NCBI RefSeq assembly: GCF_030845195.1
Contig: NZ_CP132543.1
Coordinates: forward strand, 451,501-515,500
DNA from: Sanyastnella coralliicola
GTDB taxonomy: Bacteria > Bacteroidota > Bacteroidia > Flavobacteriales_D > Sanyastnellaceae
Length of the DNA: 64,000 nt
Direction of reading: 5' to 3'
Each line of letters opens with the position of its first letter. Position 1 is the stretch's first letter. Of this stretch, positions 9,300 to 17,010 are shown one piece after another. A program made the translations under genes and the position numbers. A model generated the notes under the pieces. The model made no database searches and was not told the DNA's origin. It was given only the letters and a program-made list of their open reading frames with translations.

Positions 9300-9390
9300 T
9301 ACATGAGGTTTTCTGCAAGGTACAGACTGAAGCAGCAATAAGAAACCTTTCGCAATCAACTTTTTGGAAAAACCTTATTGCAAAATAAGA

Positions 9391-9427
9391 ATAGCCAATT
9401 TGACAAGGTCCAAAATGAATTGGCTAT
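9391..9427. promoter_or_regulatory. 10-bp perfect inverted repeat in a divergent intergenic region
   Basis: ATAGCCAATT (9391-9400) and AATTGGCTAT (9418-9427) are separated by 17 bp, 25 bp before the BNR gene start and between divergent genes. It could be an operator or a leader hairpin. There is no T-run immediately after it, so a terminator is less likely. Confidence 0.5.
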
Positions 9428-9451
9428 CTTTCAACCATCTATTCGAACAAA

Positions 9452-10894
9452 ATGAAGCACGCATTACTTCTCTTGGCGATCACATTGAATTCAGTAGTTT
9501 TCTCTCAAACAATAACGTGGGAGGACCCGGTTCCTGTGAGTATTGATGGACAAGACAACAATCGTCCTCGAATTATTCTAGATCAAGACGGTTCGGTCCA
9601 TGTGTTTTGGGGAAGAGATGCGGATGGCCAGCTTTTTCATAATCAAATGGTAGATGGAGAATGGGATGCTGCTGAAATGCTTCTCCCTGAAGGTGTAACA
9701 TGCTTCACAGCGGATTGGGCTGGGCCTGACGTTGGTAGTTTCGGAGATCATCTAGGGGTGGTTTTTAAAAGAATGCCAGAGAATACAGAAGGAGCTTACC
9801 TGATCCAGTCTTTTGATGGAGGAGCTACTTGGAGTGACACTACACAGATCGATCTTAACCTCCCCGAAGGATTTCAAACAAGGATGCCGTCGGTTGCTAT
9901 TGGTGACCAACAAATGGTGCATGTTTCAATCATGAGTTTTGAGGGAAATTATATTGATCCGGAATACATCTATACAAAGTCAAATGACGGTGGAGAAAGT
10001 TGGTCAGCATATCAAGCTATGTATGGTGATTTTTTCTCTGGAGAGGCTTGTGACTGTTGCATGGCAGACATAGCAATTATCAATGCCGACCCTGTTATTG
10101 CATTCAGAGATAACGAGGAGAACATTCGTGAAATTAAGTGCGTAAAGAGCGAAAGCTCAGGAGATAACTTTGAATCTGTGCTCTATCCTGACCTCAGTGA
10201 AACCTATGCGAATTATTGTTTCAGTAGTGGGCCCCACTTGCTCCTTCAAGATGGAATAATGAAAATCGTTTACAAGTCAATTGAAGAGTCTGATTCTTAT
10301 GTCACCTTCACTCAGATGGATCTTTCAGATGAATCCATTATCGAAAGTTTCATTGTGTTAGAAGAGACTGATGGAACGGCTCGTCAGAACAATCCTCGCA
10401 TATCAGGAAGTGAGGCGTTGGATTTCGTTGTTTGGGAAGAGTCTCAAGGTTTAGCCACTGAAGTGTTGTACGCAGCCAGAGAAGGAGGGGCACAGGGTGG
10501 TAGTTTCGAAATCATTGATACGCTCAATGTAGACTTGAGCGGAAAGCAAATCAATCCGGATGTAAAGGTAGATGGCTTGACCATTCACACTGTTTGGCAA
10601 GACAAAGGGAATGACTTGGTTATGTATCGTAAAGGAACATATGACCCCAATGGAGTCAATGTCGAAGAGTCACTTCTACCAGAAGTGTCGGCTTACCCGA
10701 ATCCAACTAATTCCTCGGTTAATATCACAGGTGTGAAAGTTGAGTCAGTTCAAGTTTTTGATTTACAAGGACGAATGCTTGTTAATCGGAACTCGGGGGT
10801 AAGTGGGAATGACCTCGATGTATCTATGTTCCCCAAAGGAACTTACAATGTGGTGGTGAATGCTGTATATACTATCAAGTTGGTTGTGAATTAA
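9452..10894 (+). CDS. T9SS-secreted BNR/Asp-box (sialidase-fold) repeat protein
   Basis: A 480-residue protein with signal peptide MKHALLLLAITLNSVVFSQ. Asp-box motifs (SFDGGATWSDT, SNDGGESWSAY) mark a BNR-type beta-propeller. Sialidase catalytic arginines are not evident, so activity is not claimed. The last 70 residues (VSAYPNPTNSSVNITG, QVFDLQGRML, FPKGTYNVVV) are a T9SS type A sorting domain that directs secretion and surface attachment. It heads a co-oriented cluster with the HYC_CC_PP, MbnP-like and peroxidase genes. Confidence 0.87.
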   Translation: MKHALLLLAITLNSVVFSQTITWEDPVPVSIDGQDNNRPRIILDQDGSVHVFWGRDADGQLFHNQMVDGEWDAAEMLLPEGVTCFTADWAGPDVGSFGDHLGVVFKRMPENTEGAYLIQSFDGGATWSDTTQIDLNLPEGFQTRMPSVAIGDQQMVHVSIMSFEGNYIDPEYIYTKSNDGGESWSAYQAMYGDFFSGEACDCCMADIAIINADPVIAFRDNEENIREIKCVKSESSGDNFESVLYPDLSETYANYCFSSGPHLLLQDGIMKIVYKSIEESDSYVTFTQMDLSDESIIESFIVLEETDGTARQNNPRISGSEALDFVVWEESQGLATEVLYAAREGGAQGGSFEIIDTLNVDLSGKQINPDVKVDGLTIHTVWQDKGNDLVMYRKGTYDPNGVNVEESLLPEVSAYPNPTNSSVNITGVKVESVQVFDLQGRMLVNRNSGVSGNDLDVSMFPKGTYNVVVNAVYTIKLVVN

Positions 10895-10948
10895 CTGGGA
10901 TTCAGGGGAAATGATTACCTTGGGGCAGTGTTGAAAGCCAAATCCATA

Positions 10949-11335
10949 ATGATGCTAATGCTTCTTTTGTTGCAAGTGGCAACGACGAGCATCACCGTGC
11001 ACTATTGTGGGGGCAAATTGAGAAGCACTTCAATCAACACAGACAGGCAGCACTGCGTTTGCGATCATGAAGTCTCTCCTTCTGCGTTAGGTACGTTTTC
11101 TCCGCAATGTTGCTCATTCAGCACGACCCTTCTTGAGGATTATCCTGCCTTCATTGATTCACCGTCTATAGACGATGTTGACTTGGGTGCGTTCTCCTTT
11201 AAAATCCGTTGGTACAGATTTTTTGATCGGGCTAATGAAATCACTAAACACGAAATCAGGTTTGTAAGACCACCTACTTTGCGCAGGTATCTCGTGTTTG
11301 GTTGCCAGAAGATATCTCCGGCCCCCATGAGCTAA
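10949..11335 (+). CDS. HYC_CC_PP family protein
   Basis: About 128 residues. The frame is open from GTG 10928; I chose ATG 10949, which gives a compact hydrophobic leader (MMLMLLLLQVATTSITV). The family's three signatures are present in order: HYCGG after the leader, QCC in the middle and RPPTL near the C-terminus. The family is a small Bacteroidota envelope protein usually near metal-related genes. The Cys/His content suggests metal handling (inference). It sits between the BNR gene and the MbnP-like gene. Confidence 0.8.
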   Translation: MMLMLLLLQVATTSITVHYCGGKLRSTSINTDRQHCVCDHEVSPSALGTFSPQCCSFSTTLLEDYPAFIDSPSIDDVDLGAFSFKIRWYRFFDRANEITKHEIRFVRPPTLRRYLVFGCQKISPAPMS

Positions 11336-11380
11336 TTCATTCTTTTAGCTCTTTTATTTTAATCACTTATTACAACAATT

Positions 11381-12316
11381 ATGAGAACAAGTATACTCTT
11401 GTTCTGCGCAATGATGTTAAGTCAAATTGGACTAGCGCAGAATGAAATTACATTACACATCACCCAGCTCATGGGTATCGAGGCTTTTGATGAATACGAA
11501 GAGGTTGAAGTACCCGGAGGGTATGAAATTAAATATACTCGAATGGAGTATTACCTTAGCGAATTTGTCTTGACGCATGACGGTGGTCAGCAAACTGAAT
11601 TGGAAGATGTTTACCTTCTAGTTGATGCCAATGACGATAACGAGTTTTCTCTCGGAACATGGGATATTGAGTCAATTGAGTCAATCCAATTTTCTGTAGG
11701 GGTTGACGAGGCTCATAATCATTTAGACCCAGCTGAATATCCTTCAGGTCATCCATTAGCTCCACAATTTCCATCGATGCATTGGGGATGGGCTTCAGGT
11801 TATCGATTCGTCGCAGCTGAGGGAAAGACAGGAAGCAACTTCACTACTACATGGCAAATTCATGCTCTAGGCGACAACAACTTTTATTCGCAGTCTCATG
11901 AAGTTACAGGTGTAGCCGATGAAGGTGTAATTGACTTATGGTTAAATGCTGACTACAATCAAATGTTCGTTCAATTGGATGTGTCATTCGGACTGATTGA
12001 GCATTCCGAAACAGCAGAGGCCGTTGATCTTCTTGAAAACATGCGTGATCTCGTGTTTTCTCCAGGTTCTCCCGTGGGTGTGGAACCAATTGAGGACTCG
12101 GGAATTCTAGTGTATCCGAATCCGGCAAATGAGTTCGTTAGCATCACTGGAGCTCCCGCAAATGCGGTTATTCAACTCATGGACATGAAAGGAGCCATTG
12201 TTGAGCAGGGCCAGAATAATAGATTGAATGTTTCGGCTTTGGACTCGGGTATTTACTTCGTTCGAGTGGTTCAAGATGACTCAATCCAAACGATGAAATT
12301 GGTAATACAGCATTGA
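11381..12316 (+). CDS. MbnP-like protein with T9SS sorting domain
   Basis: A 311-residue protein with signal peptide MRTSILLFCAMMLSQIGLAQ. Residues 22-225 match the MbnP-type domain: SVGVDEAHNHLDP (105-117), HPLA (124-127) and the aromatic block MHWGWASGYRF (133-143). The last 75 residues (ILVYPNPANEFVSITG, SGIYFVRVV) are a T9SS sorting domain. In methanotrophs MbnP is a copper-binding partner of the di-haem enzyme MbnH, which converts one of its tryptophans to kynurenine. Here a di-haem peroxidase gene starts inside this stop codon, so the same kind of pairing is plausible (inference). Confidence 0.85.
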   Translation: MRTSILLFCAMMLSQIGLAQNEITLHITQLMGIEAFDEYEEVEVPGGYEIKYTRMEYYLSEFVLTHDGGQQTELEDVYLLVDANDDNEFSLGTWDIESIESIQFSVGVDEAHNHLDPAEYPSGHPLAPQFPSMHWGWASGYRFVAAEGKTGSNFTTTWQIHALGDNNFYSQSHEVTGVADEGVIDLWLNADYNQMFVQLDVSFGLIEHSETAEAVDLLENMRDLVFSPGSPVGVEPIEDSGILVYPNPANEFVSITGAPANAVIQLMDMKGAIVEQGQNNRLNVSALDSGIYFVRVVQDDSIQTMKLVIQH

Positions 12317-13287
12317 GATTAGTCGTAATCAGTCTTTTATTATTTGTAATAGCAGGATGCTCAAAGGAAGACGAGTTTTCTCAGGATTTGGATCAAAGTT
12401 ATTTTCCTTCGATTCAGTTTCCTGTAGGGAACGAGTTCTCTCCTGAGAGATATGCTCTTGGCAAGCGTTTATTTTTTGATACTCGATTATCAGAGAATAA
12501 CGACGTTAGCTGCGGTAGTTGCCACGACCCATCAAGTTATTTCGCTGATGACTTACCAACGTCTTCGGGCACCTCAAACGCTCCAGGTACTAGGAACTCA
12601 CCTTCCTTGGTCAATGTTGCATTGCATCCATTCTTTACCCGAGAAGGTTCAGTGCCAACGTTGGAAATGCAAGTGTTGGTCCCTGTGCAGGAACACAACG
12701 AATTCAACTCGAATATCGTCTTGATCGCAGAGGCACTAGACCAAGACCAGGAACTGCATGATATGAGTGTTCTTGCTTATGGCGAGCCGATTACTCCTTA
12801 TACCATCACAAGATCTATCGCTAACTATGAGCGCATGATTATATCTCAAAATTCGAAATGGGATAAGGTACAAAGGGGAGAGCAATCCTTTACATCTTCT
12901 GAACTAAGAGGCAAAGAGCTCTTTTTTTCGTCAGAATTGAATTGTGGTTCTTGTCATGTAGGGTTTGACTTTACTTCTTTTGAAATTCTCAATAACGGCC
13001 TTTACAGCAGTTATGAGGATCCGGGTCTCGCCAGGTTCACTGGTAATGAGGCGGATTCTGGAAAGTTTAAGATGCCAGGATTGAGGAATGTTGCAGAGAC
13101 AGCTCCATACATGCATGATGGAAGTTTAGCAACGCTAGAAGAGGTAATACTTCATTATTCTGAAGGGGGGAAACATGCCCTGCAGGACGAACGAATCCGA
13201 GCGTTTGAATTGGATCAGAATGAAATGGCTGATCTTATTGCATTTTTAAATGCGCTGACTGATTACGAAATGTCAATGCCTCAATAA
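12313..13287 (+). CDS. Di-haem cytochrome c peroxidase / MbnH-like lipoprotein
   Basis: A 324-residue protein starting at TTG 12313, overlapping the upstream stop by 4 bp. This start is supported by the lipobox VIAGC (Cys16) directly downstream. Haem-binding motifs are CGSCH at 67-71 and 211-215. PYMHDG near 267 provides a distal ligand region as in MauG/CcpA proteins. The family uses two c-haems for peroxide reduction or protein-substrate oxidation in the periplasm. Overlap with the MbnP-like gene argues for an MbnH-type partner. The FTREG sequence replaces the WDGR motif seen in the next gene. Confidence 0.87.
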   Translation: MRLVVISLLLFVIAGCSKEDEFSQDLDQSYFPSIQFPVGNEFSPERYALGKRLFFDTRLSENNDVSCGSCHDPSSYFADDLPTSSGTSNAPGTRNSPSLVNVALHPFFTREGSVPTLEMQVLVPVQEHNEFNSNIVLIAEALDQDQELHDMSVLAYGEPITPYTITRSIANYERMIISQNSKWDKVQRGEQSFTSSELRGKELFFSSELNCGSCHVGFDFTSFEILNNGLYSSYEDPGLARFTGNEADSGKFKMPGLRNVAETAPYMHDGSLATLEEVILHYSEGGKHALQDERIRAFELDQNEMADLIAFLNALTDYEMSMPQ

Positions 13288-13294
13288 TTAGGCA

Positions 13295-14401
13295 ATGAAC
13301 TTATCAAAAATAAAGACCTATGCAGTGTTTGCGCTGGCAAGCGCTTTACTGGTAATGTCTTGTAAAAAAGACGAAGAAGATGATGCAGGAGAGGAGATGG
13401 TTGTATATGACCCCACTCCTTATGTGTTGAACTATCCAGCACATATTCCGCCTCCATCGATTCCTGAAGATAATCAACTGACGGTTCAGGGCGTCAGGTT
13501 AGGAAAAATGCTATTTCACGAGCCTTTGCTTTCAGCGGATGGAAGTCAAAGTTGTGCCTCTTGTCATGATCAAACCAATGCTTTTAGCGACACGGCCCAA
13601 TTTAGTATAGGTGTGAATGGTTTGCCAGGTGGAAGACAAGCTATGGCCGTCATGAACATGGCATGGAATACCAATGGCTTCTTTTGGGATGGACGAGCAC
13701 CCTTGTTAAGAGACCAGTCTCTGCTTCCTATTCAAGATGAACTTGAGATGGATGAAACATTGGAAAATGTTATCAGTAAGCTGAGCAATTCTCAGGCATA
13801 CAAGGATCAATTCACCAGAGCCTTTGGTGATAGCGAGATTAATGCCCTTCGAATGTCATTGGCAATGGAGCAGTTCATGAATTCGATTGTCTCTTTCGAT
13901 TCTAAGTATGACAGATACTTGGCTGGCATAGAGCAATTAACCGAGAGCGAAGAACGTGGAAGGCAGTTATATTTCACAGAATTCAATCCATTCTTTCCAG
14001 ATGAATCAGGCGCTGATTGTGAGCACTGTCATGGCGGTGGGAACTTCGAGAACGACGAGTACATGAATAATGGACTTGATGCCGAAGGTGAATTTGAAGA
14101 TGATGGATTCTATGATGTCACCGGAAATGAAGCAGATCGAGGAAAGTTTAAGGTAACCTCATTGCGCAATATTGCGCTGACTCCTCCTTACATGCATGAT
14201 GGCCGATTTAATACACTTGAAGAGGTGATTGAGCACTACAATGAAGGGATTCAAAGCTCCGCAAGTCTAGACCCCGCATTAGAAGCTACAATAGAAACAG
14301 GTTTGATGTTGGACGATCAAGATATTCAAGACCTAGTGGCCTTTTTGCACACTTTGACTGATATCAATTTCACTGAGAACCCAGAATACCAAGCTCCTTA
14401 A
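13295..14401 (+). CDS. Di-haem cytochrome c peroxidase lipoprotein
   Basis: A 368-residue protein with lipobox LVMSC (Cys23). Haem motifs are CASCH (87-91) and CEHCH (242-246), with WDGR (131-134) and PYMHDG near 308. It is a standard bacterial CCP/MauG-family protein of the cell envelope. It starts 7 bp after the preceding peroxidase gene and is a paralogue of it with an acidic N-terminal spacer. It is the last gene of the cluster and is followed by a terminator at 14423. Confidence 0.9.
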   Translation: MNLSKIKTYAVFALASALLVMSCKKDEEDDAGEEMVVYDPTPYVLNYPAHIPPPSIPEDNQLTVQGVRLGKMLFHEPLLSADGSQSCASCHDQTNAFSDTAQFSIGVNGLPGGRQAMAVMNMAWNTNGFFWDGRAPLLRDQSLLPIQDELEMDETLENVISKLSNSQAYKDQFTRAFGDSEINALRMSLAMEQFMNSIVSFDSKYDRYLAGIEQLTESEERGRQLYFTEFNPFFPDESGADCEHCHGGGNFENDEYMNNGLDAEGEFEDDGFYDVTGNEADRGKFKVTSLRNIALTPPYMHDGRFNTLEEVIEHYNEGIQSSASLDPALEATIETGLMLDDQDIQDLVAFLHTLTDINFTENPEYQAP

Positions 14402-14422
14402 CGGGACGAAAAGTTTGAAAAG

Positions 14423-14446
14423 AGGGGATGAATGTCCCCTTTTTTA
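14423..14446 (+). terminator. Intrinsic terminator of the MbnP/peroxidase cluster
   Basis: AGGGGA / TCCCCT arms with a six-base loop followed by six T. It overlaps the stop codon of the convergent phnA-like gene. Confidence 0.85.
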
Positions 14447-14776
14447 TGCCTTCCTCACAAACTCAGACTTCAACCCCATCGCTCCAAATCCATCGATCTT
14501 ACAGGCAATGTCGTGATCGCCTTCTACTAGGCGAATGTTCTTGACTTTTGTCCCCGCTTTCACTGGTTTCGGAGCACCTTTTACTGGGAGGTCTTTGATC
14601 ACAATCACGCTATCGCCATTCTGCAATTCATTCCCATTGGAGTCGAATACCTTTCCTTCATTCGCGGCAGCTTCGGCATCCTCCTCACTAAACTCATGGA
14701 AACACTCAGGGCAAACGAAGATGCTGCCGTTGTTGTAGGTGAAGTTCGAGTTGCATTTGGGGCAGGGTGGAATCAT
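14444..14776 (-). CDS. yjdM: Zinc-ribbon protein YjdM (PhnA family)
   Basis: A 110-residue protein with an N-terminal zinc ribbon (CPKC near 5-8, CPEC near 22-25) and the compact PhnA/YjdM C-terminal domain (DSNGNELQNGDSV, KDLPVKG, KVKNIRLVEGDHDIACK). It matches the usual family length. Despite the old name it is not the phosphonoacetate hydrolase, and its function is uncertain. It is monocistronic and convergent with the peroxidase cluster. Confidence 0.92.
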   Translation of the reverse strand: MIPPCPKCNSNFTYNNGSIFVCPECFHEFSEEDAEAAANEGKVFDSNGNELQNGDSVIVIKDLPVKGAPKPVKAGTKVKNIRLVEGDHDIACKIDGFGAMGLKSEFVRKA

Positions 14777-14786
14777 CTCTTTTGGG

Positions 14787-14961
14787 CTTATGGCGTATGG
14801 CTTAAGGCTTATGCCTTTTGAGCTCCGTAAAGTTAGGGAAATGGTTGGTGGCTTAGTTATTAGTTCTTAGTTATTGGTGGCTAGTATTTAGCATTTGTCC
14901 TTTCGCTCAGTTTAAGCTGCTGGTATGGCCTTAGGCCTTAAGCCATAAGCCTTAGGCCTAA
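14787..14961. repeat. AAGGCTT-family repeats flanking an AT-rich stretch
   Basis: Heptamer-like units (GCTTATG, GCTTAAG) occur at 14787-14816 and again in mixed orientation at 14921-14961. Between them is AT-rich sequence with TTAGTTATTAGT-type near-repeats. I see no gene in the 14777-15060 interval. Confidence 0.7.
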
Positions 14962-15060
14962 GTGCAAACTATCGTCCACCTTCCTACAAACATTCCCCCC
15001 AACCCCAACTACCTTCGATAAGTTGGTGTTTTCCAGCAGTAGAGCTAATTCAAGATAGCG

Positions 15061-15471
15061 ATGAGCGAGTCGATTCCGAATGTGAAGGTGTTTCCGAAGG
15101 TGCAACGGGTGGGGGTGATAGACGACGATGTCATTTTTACTTCGATTGCGGGGCATAAAATGAAGCAGCTTTTTCCGAATGCGGAAGTGTTTATGACCAA
15201 TGATCCCGAAGAACAGTTGGCGTGGTTAACTGACCTCGAGATCTTGTTTTTGGATATCAATTTGGTCACGACAACGGCATGGGAGTTTATGGAACTCTAT
15301 GCCGCGTCTCTGAGAGATGTTCAGCTCATTCTTTGTTCCTCTTCCATTGATATTCACGATTTGCACGCCGCCAAAGAGCATCCGCTGGTTGACGGTTATG
15401 TGATCAAACCCATTTCGAATGCAAACCTTCTTCTTGCTCTAGGAGGAGTTTGGCCAAACACAGCGGCATGA
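15061..15471 (+). CDS. Single-domain response regulator
   Basis: A 136-residue receiver domain with no output domain. Acidic pocket residues are D21-D23 and the phospho-acceptor is D65 (ILFLDIN). A Ser/Thr switch lies in LCSSS and the conserved Lys in VIKPIS. The stop overlaps the start of the next gene in ATGA, so it is coupled to the PilJ/HisKA protein, which is its likely partner. It probably acts as a phosphate carrier or protein-interaction switch. Confidence 0.87.
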   Translation: MSESIPNVKVFPKVQRVGVIDDDVIFTSIAGHKMKQLFPNAEVFMTNDPEEQLAWLTDLEILFLDINLVTTTAWEFMELYAASLRDVQLILCSSSIDIHDLHAAKEHPLVDGYVIKPISNANLLLALGGVWPNTAA

Positions 15472-16319
15472 AAGACGAACAGAAGAATCGCCTGCGGTTT
15501 TTGAAGAATCGATACCTCTTTGGTCTGGGATTAGCGCTCACTTTGTTGACTATTAACCAAGTGGTCATCCAGTATTATCTGCGTGAGAAGAAGATGGATG
15601 CTTCAACGGTGAACGTAGCCGGACGCCAACGTATGCTGAGTCAGCGATTAGGTTTATTGGCAAGCGACGTAGTGAATGGAGGCTCTCCAGATCCAATGAT
15701 GAAAGTATATGCCGAAATGGTGGAGTCTAATCAGGCACTCCAGAATGGAAACGAAGAGATTGGAGTGCTCAGAATTGACAATCAAAAGGCTAAGGCCATG
15801 CTCCAGGTATTGGAGTACCGTTTGAATATTCTGGAAGTTCAATTAGATCATTTGGCCCTTACTCGTGATTACCGTGAAGGGGTATTGCGCGAACAGCTTG
15901 AATTGTTCTTGCCAGAAATGAATCAAATCGTTGGCATCATTGAGACGGATGCCGAGCAGAAACTGCAGAACATTCTGGTGCTAGAGATCATCTTATTCGT
16001 GGTGACTGTTCTCTTGTTGATTCTCGAGCTGAACTACTTCTTCAAGCCGCTCTTCAATGAGACAACGCGCATTCTCTCGCGTTCTGAAGAGGCCTATGCT
16101 TTGATGCGTAAAATGGCCTTTCAATATGCGCACCATATCCGAGCTCCATTGACGAATATCCTTTCTGTGATTGATTTGATGAAAGAGAAGGAAGGTAAGA
16201 GTGAGTATACTGATCTTCTTTCCGCTAGCGCGGAATCGATGGATGAACACATCAAGGAATCCGTTCAGGAACTGAATGACATAGACAAAGAGATTGGTCG
16301 AGCAATCGATGTAATTTGA
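15468..16319 (+). CDS. Membrane sensor with PilJ-type domain and a histidine-kinase dimerisation domain but no ATPase domain
   Basis: A 283-residue protein. ATG 15468 overlaps the upstream stop, and an in-frame TTG at 15450 is less likely. Membrane segments lie at about 15-36 and 168-188. Between them is a PilJ/NIT-like helical sensor (VNVAGRQRMLSQRLGLLA, 49-65). After the second segment comes an H-box, AHHIRAPLTN (H222), and a dimerisation helix pair, then the protein ends. No N, G1 or G2 boxes follow and the downstream DNA does not encode them. It could be a phosphotransfer or dominant regulatory protein working with the coupled receiver and another kinase. Confidence 0.82.
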   Translation: MKDEQKNRLRFLKNRYLFGLGLALTLLTINQVVIQYYLREKKMDASTVNVAGRQRMLSQRLGLLASDVVNGGSPDPMMKVYAEMVESNQALQNGNEEIGVLRIDNQKAKAMLQVLEYRLNILEVQLDHLALTRDYREGVLREQLELFLPEMNQIVGIIETDAEQKLQNILVLEIILFVVTVLLLILELNYFFKPLFNETTRILSRSEEAYALMRKMAFQYAHHIRAPLTNILSVIDLMKEKEGKSEYTDLLSASAESMDEHIKESVQELNDIDKEIGRAIDVI

Positions 16320-16372
16320 AAAGAGCTTTCTGAGGAATACGAGGTATATTTTGGGCTCTAACAATTGAAACA

Positions 16373-17002
16373 TTGAGAAAACTCATCCTTGTCATTGCAG
16401 TCATTATTTCTTGTGTTTCCGGTCACGCTCAACTTTCAGTAGGCGCTCGCTTGACGCACCATAATTTTTTAGAAACGGATGTGAGAATCACCGGAATAGG
16501 AGGATTTGGTACTTACTGGATATCGAATATGATAGGGGTTAGGGCGGGGTTGAGTGTCGGATTTCCTTGGGAGAACACCTCAACTTTTTCGGCCTACACT
16601 TCAGATAACTCACTCGAGCCTGAAATCATTGAAGTTGAAGGGTTGTCGCGAGTTACAACAACTCATATTAATCTCAATGGGGTGGGGTACTTCGGATCAG
16701 GTTATTACCGCTATGGAGGATTTTATGGAGTGTTTGGACTAGGTTTGGTTATTTCTAGTGAGGAGATAAATTTCGAGTCTTTTCCAGAAGAGTACAGAAT
16801 TATAGGAATTCCAAATGAGGGAGAAAGAATAACCAACTATCAATTCTTGCTGCGGGGTATTGCAGGGTATGAATATGTTCTGAACAAGCGCTTTCTATTC
16901 GGAGAAATTGGCCTAGGATTGCCATTGAATGGAGAGCCTGGTACTACCGTTCCTTTTCAAGTAGGAAAGTACTTTGAGGCTTCCTTTGGAGTTCGGTTTT
17001 GA
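16373..17002 (+). CDS. Exported hypothetical protein, probable small outer-membrane barrel
   Basis: A 209-residue protein from TTG 16373. No ATG gives the signal peptide (LILVIAVIISCVSGHAQ), so the TTG start is likely real. The mature part is Gly/Tyr-rich with alternating strands (GVRAGLSVGFPW, YGVFGLGLVISS, GEIGLGLPL) and ends in an aromatic residue (FGVRF), typical of eight-strand barrels. No specific family is recognised. It lies 53 bp after the sensor gene and could be co-transcribed with it. Confidence 0.75.
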   Translation: MRKLILVIAVIISCVSGHAQLSVGARLTHHNFLETDVRITGIGGFGTYWISNMIGVRAGLSVGFPWENTSTFSAYTSDNSLEPEIIEVEGLSRVTTTHINLNGVGYFGSGYYRYGGFYGVFGLGLVISSEEINFESFPEEYRIIGIPNEGERITNYQFLLRGIAGYEYVLNKRFLFGEIGLGLPLNGEPGTTVPFQVGKYFEASFGVRF

Positions 17003-17010
17003 TTAATGAA

